64,000 nucleotides of DNA from contig NC_083379.1 of the NCBI RefSeq assembly GCF_031755915.1, positions 25,606,001 to 25,670,000 on the forward strand, read 5' to 3'. This DNA comes from Ziziphus jujuba (Eukaryota > Streptophyta > Magnoliopsida > Rosales > Rhamnaceae). The translations under genes and the position numbers were made by a program. The notes below the pieces were generated by a model. That model was not told where the DNA came from and made no database searches. It saw only the letters and a list, made by a program, of their open reading frames with translations. Positions 60,201 through 64,000 of this stretch are shown in pieces (positions within the stretch are counted from its first letter, which is position 1; each line of letters opens with the position of its first letter).

Positions 60201-63200
60201 AAAAATGCCCCAACTAACCAGCAAATTCTAGAAACAAAGAAAAGGTGCTGTAATTGATAGAATCATGCATCAAAGGTTGGTAGGAAAATTGATCAACTTA
60301 CTGATAAAGCAGTTAGTATGGCAAGTCAATTTATATACACTTACCGACACAGATAATTTGGAGGTTGCCTATGTAAATCTCCACTCTCTAAAGTTTCCTA
60401 GGGAAGAAAATCCTATTCCAAAAGAATGATAGCTAACCTATATGTTGTTGACTTTGTTTGGACTGATACAGCTAGGAAAAAATTGTAGGATTTTTGAAGA
60501 CGGAAATCAAGATGTATCTTAAGGACTCATATCAAGTTTAGGCTTCATTATGGGCATCCAATTGAAAAGAGTGCAAGGATATTTCAATTTCTTTGATTTT
60601 GTTGAATTGGAGCGACATGATGTAAATTGTTAGTTTAGTTTTTTACACTATTTGAGGATTTCTCATCCTCTTAAATATTTGTAATGCTTTTTTTCCAATC
60701 AATAAAATAATTTTTCATATAGTAATAATAATAATGGCTATAATAATAATCATATTATAGCCATTATTATTATTACTATATGAAAAATTATTTTATTGAT
60801 TGGAAAAAAGCATTACAAATATTATTGTCATTGTTGTTGTTGTTGTTATTATTATTATTATTATTATTATCAAATTGACATTTCATTTAACCATCTATTT
60901 ATGTTGCAATTGTTGCGAAACTAGTATGTAATGGGGTTAGTTCCATGAAATAATCATAATAATACTAGAGACGCCACTAATTTTGGTTACCAAATGATGT
61001 GGCATTGTTTCATGGGTAAATTTCAAAAACCATCACTATACTTCTATTTTTCTCTCAATTTGGTCATACTTTTTTTTTTTTTTTTTTTTTTTTTTATGTC
61101 AATGCAATATCACCCCTATGCAATCACTAAGCGTCAAATTAGTTCTTCCATCAAAAACTTTATTAGATTTGGATGGAAAATTACATGTGATGTGCACATG
61201 ATGCACATAACACACAATTTAAGCATGCGTTTTGAAATGAAATATTTGGCCTCATTAAAAGTAGAAACCAAAAAACAAAAAAAAACAAAACAAAAAAGAA
61301 GGACAATGAAGACTGCAAGGTTTATCAATATGTCAAGGAGAAGACAAAGACTAAACAATCATTGAGAAAGGATGATGCAAAATATAGTATGTTAAATATA
61401 AGTTTATCAATTTATTACAATAAGAAATATTGAAGAAAAAAAGTAAAGAATATTAAAATTTTAAATTTATGATTAAGTTTGGGCTTTTATTTAGGAATCC
61501 TCTTTGGGTTTAAATGAGTTTAATGGCTTATCTCATGGATATAGAGATCAGATATTATCTCTACCTTCACTCACAACCACAGCCTAGCTAAAGAACAGAC
61601 ACTTGAACTTGATAAGTACCCATTAAAGTGAATGGGATTATGGGAAGGAATAGACCCCTCACTCCCTGTGCATTCACTTGGCTGAAACGGAAGTAAAGAA
61701 AGAATCCCCAATGGGATTGACATTAACAATAAGCTTCAGTCCCTAAAATCCCCAAAATGGTAGAGGCCGAAACACATCCTTAGTCTGTAAAACACCTAAT
61801 CAATCTAGGTTTTGTTTCAGATAAATGGTTTAAAATTTTTTTATAAAACCAAACAATGTCTTTAAAACTCATGATTACACCATGCGAGTTGGCCACATGT
61901 AATGCATTCACTTGGCTGAAACGGAAGTAAAGAAAGAATCCCCAATGGGATTGACATTAACAATAAGCTTCAGTCCCTAAAATCCCCAAAATGGTAGAGG
62001 CCGAAACACATCCTTAGTCTGTAAAACACCTAATCAATCTAGGTTTTGTTTCAGATAAATGGTTTAAAATTTTTTTATAAAACCAAACAATGTCTTTAAA
62101 ACTCATGATTATACCATGCGAGTTGGCCACATGTAATTTCCATCCAAATTTAACAGGATTATTGACAGAAGGACAGATTTGAGACTTAGTGATAATATGG
62201 GAGGGGACATTGCAAAAAAATCCATGGGGACTAAATAGAGACATAGATGAAAGTATAGGGGCATTTTTTGAAATTTACACTAACTCTATTAGGTTAACTT
62301 TTCAACCATGTACTCACATCATTTGGCATCCAAATTTGGTGATTAAGTTTAATAACTCGAGTAATACTCAAATAATTAACAATGCAATAAGAAAATGACA
62401 CTGAATGAAAAGTAAAGTTGCGTTGTATGATAAATACCACAGATGCAGCAGCAGGTTTTCCTCGAAACAGGACTCCCACAGAGACTGCAAAGCTAGGGTA
62501 ACAGTGGGCAAAATTTGTTGTCCCATCTAGAAAGATATCAGAAAAAAGAAATTTGAGTTACTACAACTGAAAGGCAAATTTATTAGCAAATACAGATATA
62601 ATTTATCAAGCAGTCAATAATTTCTCTTCCTTGTAAAAGGAAACTGTGTAAAGAAACAAAAACTATCGATCAAGAAATCTCAAATAACTTAAGATATGAT
62701 CCCTAAACTAAATTCTTTAGTCCACCACCAAATTTTGAACGAAGCACCAAAATCTGCATTTATAAACCATTCTGCAACAGCTTCTGACCTTTAGTTCTCT
62801 TCGTCCAACATGATATTCTAAAAGCTTTCCCCAAGGAAGACTAAAGAAAGTCAAGTATTTACATACCATATCTAAACCAATGCAAAAGAGGTCAACCAAT
62901 TGTTCTAGAAGTTACTATCTCCACTTCAGCCTCTCTTTCCCTTTCTTTCTCTGTTATTATTTTTTTTTTAATCATTATTTTTTTTTTTGGGGGGGGGAGG
63001 GGGGAGGGGGAATCAAAACAACTAGTATTCTCTTCTTCTTCTTTTATTTTTTTTTTAATTATTATTTTTTTCCTTCTAGTTTACCCCTTCCAACAACAGC
63101 AGGAACATAACAGGATTGTCCATGCTTGCTCTTGGTGCAGTGTGATTATAGGCATAAATTCCCACATTTAAGAATTGCAAATTTCTCGATGATAGTATTA

Positions 63201-63789
63201 TGTCAACAAAACCATAGTAAATTGAAGCTTCTCTAAAAACATAAGCAACCAAGCATTTCACATTCTCAAACAGATAAATCAAAAGAAGGTCATTCCAAAC
63301 AGACAAATACCAACTTAGAGTTGGTCATCCAAAACATTTTCACCATAAGCACCGACATTGTTGACACAATCATTTATTTAAATAGTAACATAGCAAGACT
63401 TATCTTGCAAATACAATAATTATAGTGCCAGGATTTCTCAAGACTCCATAAACTGGCACAAATGATTTATTCACATTAGCAAAGTTGTTAACAAATACGA
63501 TGTAGTTTGAGTTGACTAAATCAAAAATGTTGAAATATCAAATATTACAACTCTCAAGTTCCAGAAGATTATTTTGATTACAAGAAGAAAAAATAAACAT
63601 ATAATTAATAAAAAGATCCTCTTATTCCCAATATCCATGCTTAAGAGACACAAACCTAAAGGATCGATGCACCAGAGATAATCAGAAGATGTCTCTCGTA
63701 TAATTCCACCCTCCTCCCCAAGGACAAGGTGGTCTCCAAAGTTATTCCTCACAACTTCTAAAATTGCAGCTTCACTCATTTTATCCGTG
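57251..63789 (-). CDS. Inositol-monophosphatase-family phosphatase (IMPL1-like), six internal exons
   Basis: Exons on the minus strand: 63656-63789, 62438-62526, 59298-59355, 59149-59201, 57513-57611 and 57251-57364. All introns are GT-AG and phases agree. Together they encode TDKMSEAAILEVV, LVLGEEGG, then the metal-binding signature WCIDPLDGTTNFAHCYPSF. Next are EFVGGPMCWNTHTFSATAGG, GFGYEHDDAWATNMELFKEF, GVRRLGAAAVDMCHVALG and YRLKPWDMAAGVL. The Mg-binding Glu (GEEG), the DPxDGT Asp pair and the late Asp (WDMAAG) are all kept. Family members remove phosphate from inositol monophosphate and related substrates; plant IMPL1 is plastid-targeted. The first exon(s) lie beyond the right edge. The C-terminal IVEEAGG-type exon(s) are not found to the left, where copia sequence begins 110 bases on. 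It is either a truncated pseudogene or a gene with an unusually distant last exon; no frame damage is seen in the six exons. Confidence 0.85.
59640..59700 (+). repeat. Short (AAGAAATC)n repeat in an intron
   Basis: Three to four tandem copies of AAGAAATC followed by decayed units, inside the intron between 59356 and 62437 of the IMPL1-like gene. Confidence 0.65.
60674..60823. repeat. Near-perfect 71-bp palindrome in an intron
   Basis: The left arm 60674-60745 and right arm 60753-60823 are reverse complements except for one base in a homopolymer (seven T against six A). The loop is 7 bases (ATAATCA). The arms contain CCAATCAATAAAATAATTTT and GGCTATAATA with its partner TATTATAGCC. A (TTG/TTA)n tract follows. 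No ORF or known element end is apparent. Confidence 0.9.
61016..62278. mobile_element. Long-TIR non-autonomous element (MULE-like) in an intron
   Basis: The left end reads GTAAATTTCAAAAACC. The reverse complement of the right end reads GTAAATTTCAAAAAATGCC. Similarity continues for about 150-175 bases on each side, through ATCACTAAG and ATTTGGATGGAAA to TTACATGTG (left arm to 61190, right arm from 62127). Such long inverted repeats with a GTAAATTTCA start suggest a Mutator-like or similar non-autonomous element. No transposase and no clear target duplication were seen. Confidence 0.6.
61669..62136 (+). repeat. 234-bp perfect-length tandem duplication
   Basis: Copy 1 is 61669-61902 and copy 2 is 61903-62136, both starting TGCATTCACTTGGCTG and ending CCACATGTAA. 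By eye they differ at one base (GATTACACC against GATTATACC). They sit inside the long-TIR element, with the end of copy 2 at the inner edge of its right arm. Confidence 0.9.
62985..63010 (+). repeat. Poly-T / poly-G low-complexity tract
   Basis: A T-run followed by a G-run of about nine and GGGGAGGGGGA, within the intron between 62527 and 63655. On the plus strand the G-runs could form a quadruplex. Confidence 0.7.
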
Positions 63790-64000
63790 CTGCAAATAGA
63801 TTGCATAGATGATGTCAAAATTTTGTCATAGATCTAAAAGGAAAAATAATCAGGAAAGCATAATATATTAATCTTAAAATTATTCAAGTGTAGGTATCAA
63901 TCCTAAATGGAATTTTACCGGAAAACCAGGTAAATTTGAGATCATGAACCATGTAAATAAACCACATGAATCTAACATTTAGTATTAATAGAACATGAAT

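Noticed and set aside
59980..60670. Possible processed pseudogene or retroelement remnant in the intron
   Set aside because: It has a transcript-like texture, but I could not recognise any protein motif or element end, so nothing is called.

Overview
This is a stretch of nuclear genome from a flowering plant, probably a eudicot. It is very AT-rich and intron-bearing, with (TA)n, (ATT)n and poly-A/T tracts. Both host genes belong to plant families, and the rest is mostly nested, decayed plant transposable elements. I cannot name the species. I found no bacterial-type operon, CRISPR array, rRNA gene or confident tRNA gene.

Host genes. At the left edge (607-1700, +) is an apparently intact three-exon gene for a phloem protein 2 (PP2-A1-like lectin). 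Its first intron must be GC-AG for the reading frame to hold. At the right edge (57251-63789, -) are six exons of an inositol-monophosphatase-family protein closest to the plastid protein IMPL1. Its first exon(s) lie beyond the window. Its last exon(s) are not found where expected: a copia fragment and other repeats follow the sixth exon.

Transposon block, left to right. 1.9-2.3 kb holds a putative hAT-like MITE. 4.3-8.0 kb holds a decayed PIF/Harbinger element with transposase and Myb/SANT-like ORF on the minus strand; a solo LTR (6080-7039) splits the second ORF. 9.6-11.8 kb is an LTR-like segment with about 1 kb of degenerate ~20-bp tandem repeats. 12.25-22.05 kb is a minus-strand Ty3/Gypsy element of Athila/Tat type, cut off inside gag. 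22.07-22.73 kb is a fragment of an En/Spm-associated 'Plant transposase'. 26.4-34.04 kb is a CACTA element (+) with a TNP2-like transposase, two solo LTRs of one family in inverted orientation, and a 3' terminus rich in subterminal repeats.

35.0-40.2 kb is a second, unrelated Gypsy element (+) with a solo LTR in its gag. At 40.2 kb it is interrupted by an LTR-like sequence with long (ATT)n tracts and the same ~20-bp repeat seen at 10-11 kb. 43.5-44.3 kb is a LINE fragment (-). 44.3-47.6 kb is a decayed copia element (-). 48.34-54.29 kb is a two-LTR Gypsy element (-) with a copia remnant inside it. 56.1-57.1 kb is another copia fragment (-).

Most informative structure. Four LTRs of one Gypsy-like family (6.1, 36.0, 48.3 and 53.4 kb) start TGATG, end TATCA and encode the C-terminal tail of the pol polyprotein. 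In the 48-54 kb element the polypurine tract lies inside the pol reading frame. The insertions can be ordered by nesting, and several have visible 5-bp target duplications. I did not find a convincing previously undescribed biological system. The window is best read as a nested transposon record between two host genes, one of which may have lost its 3' end.
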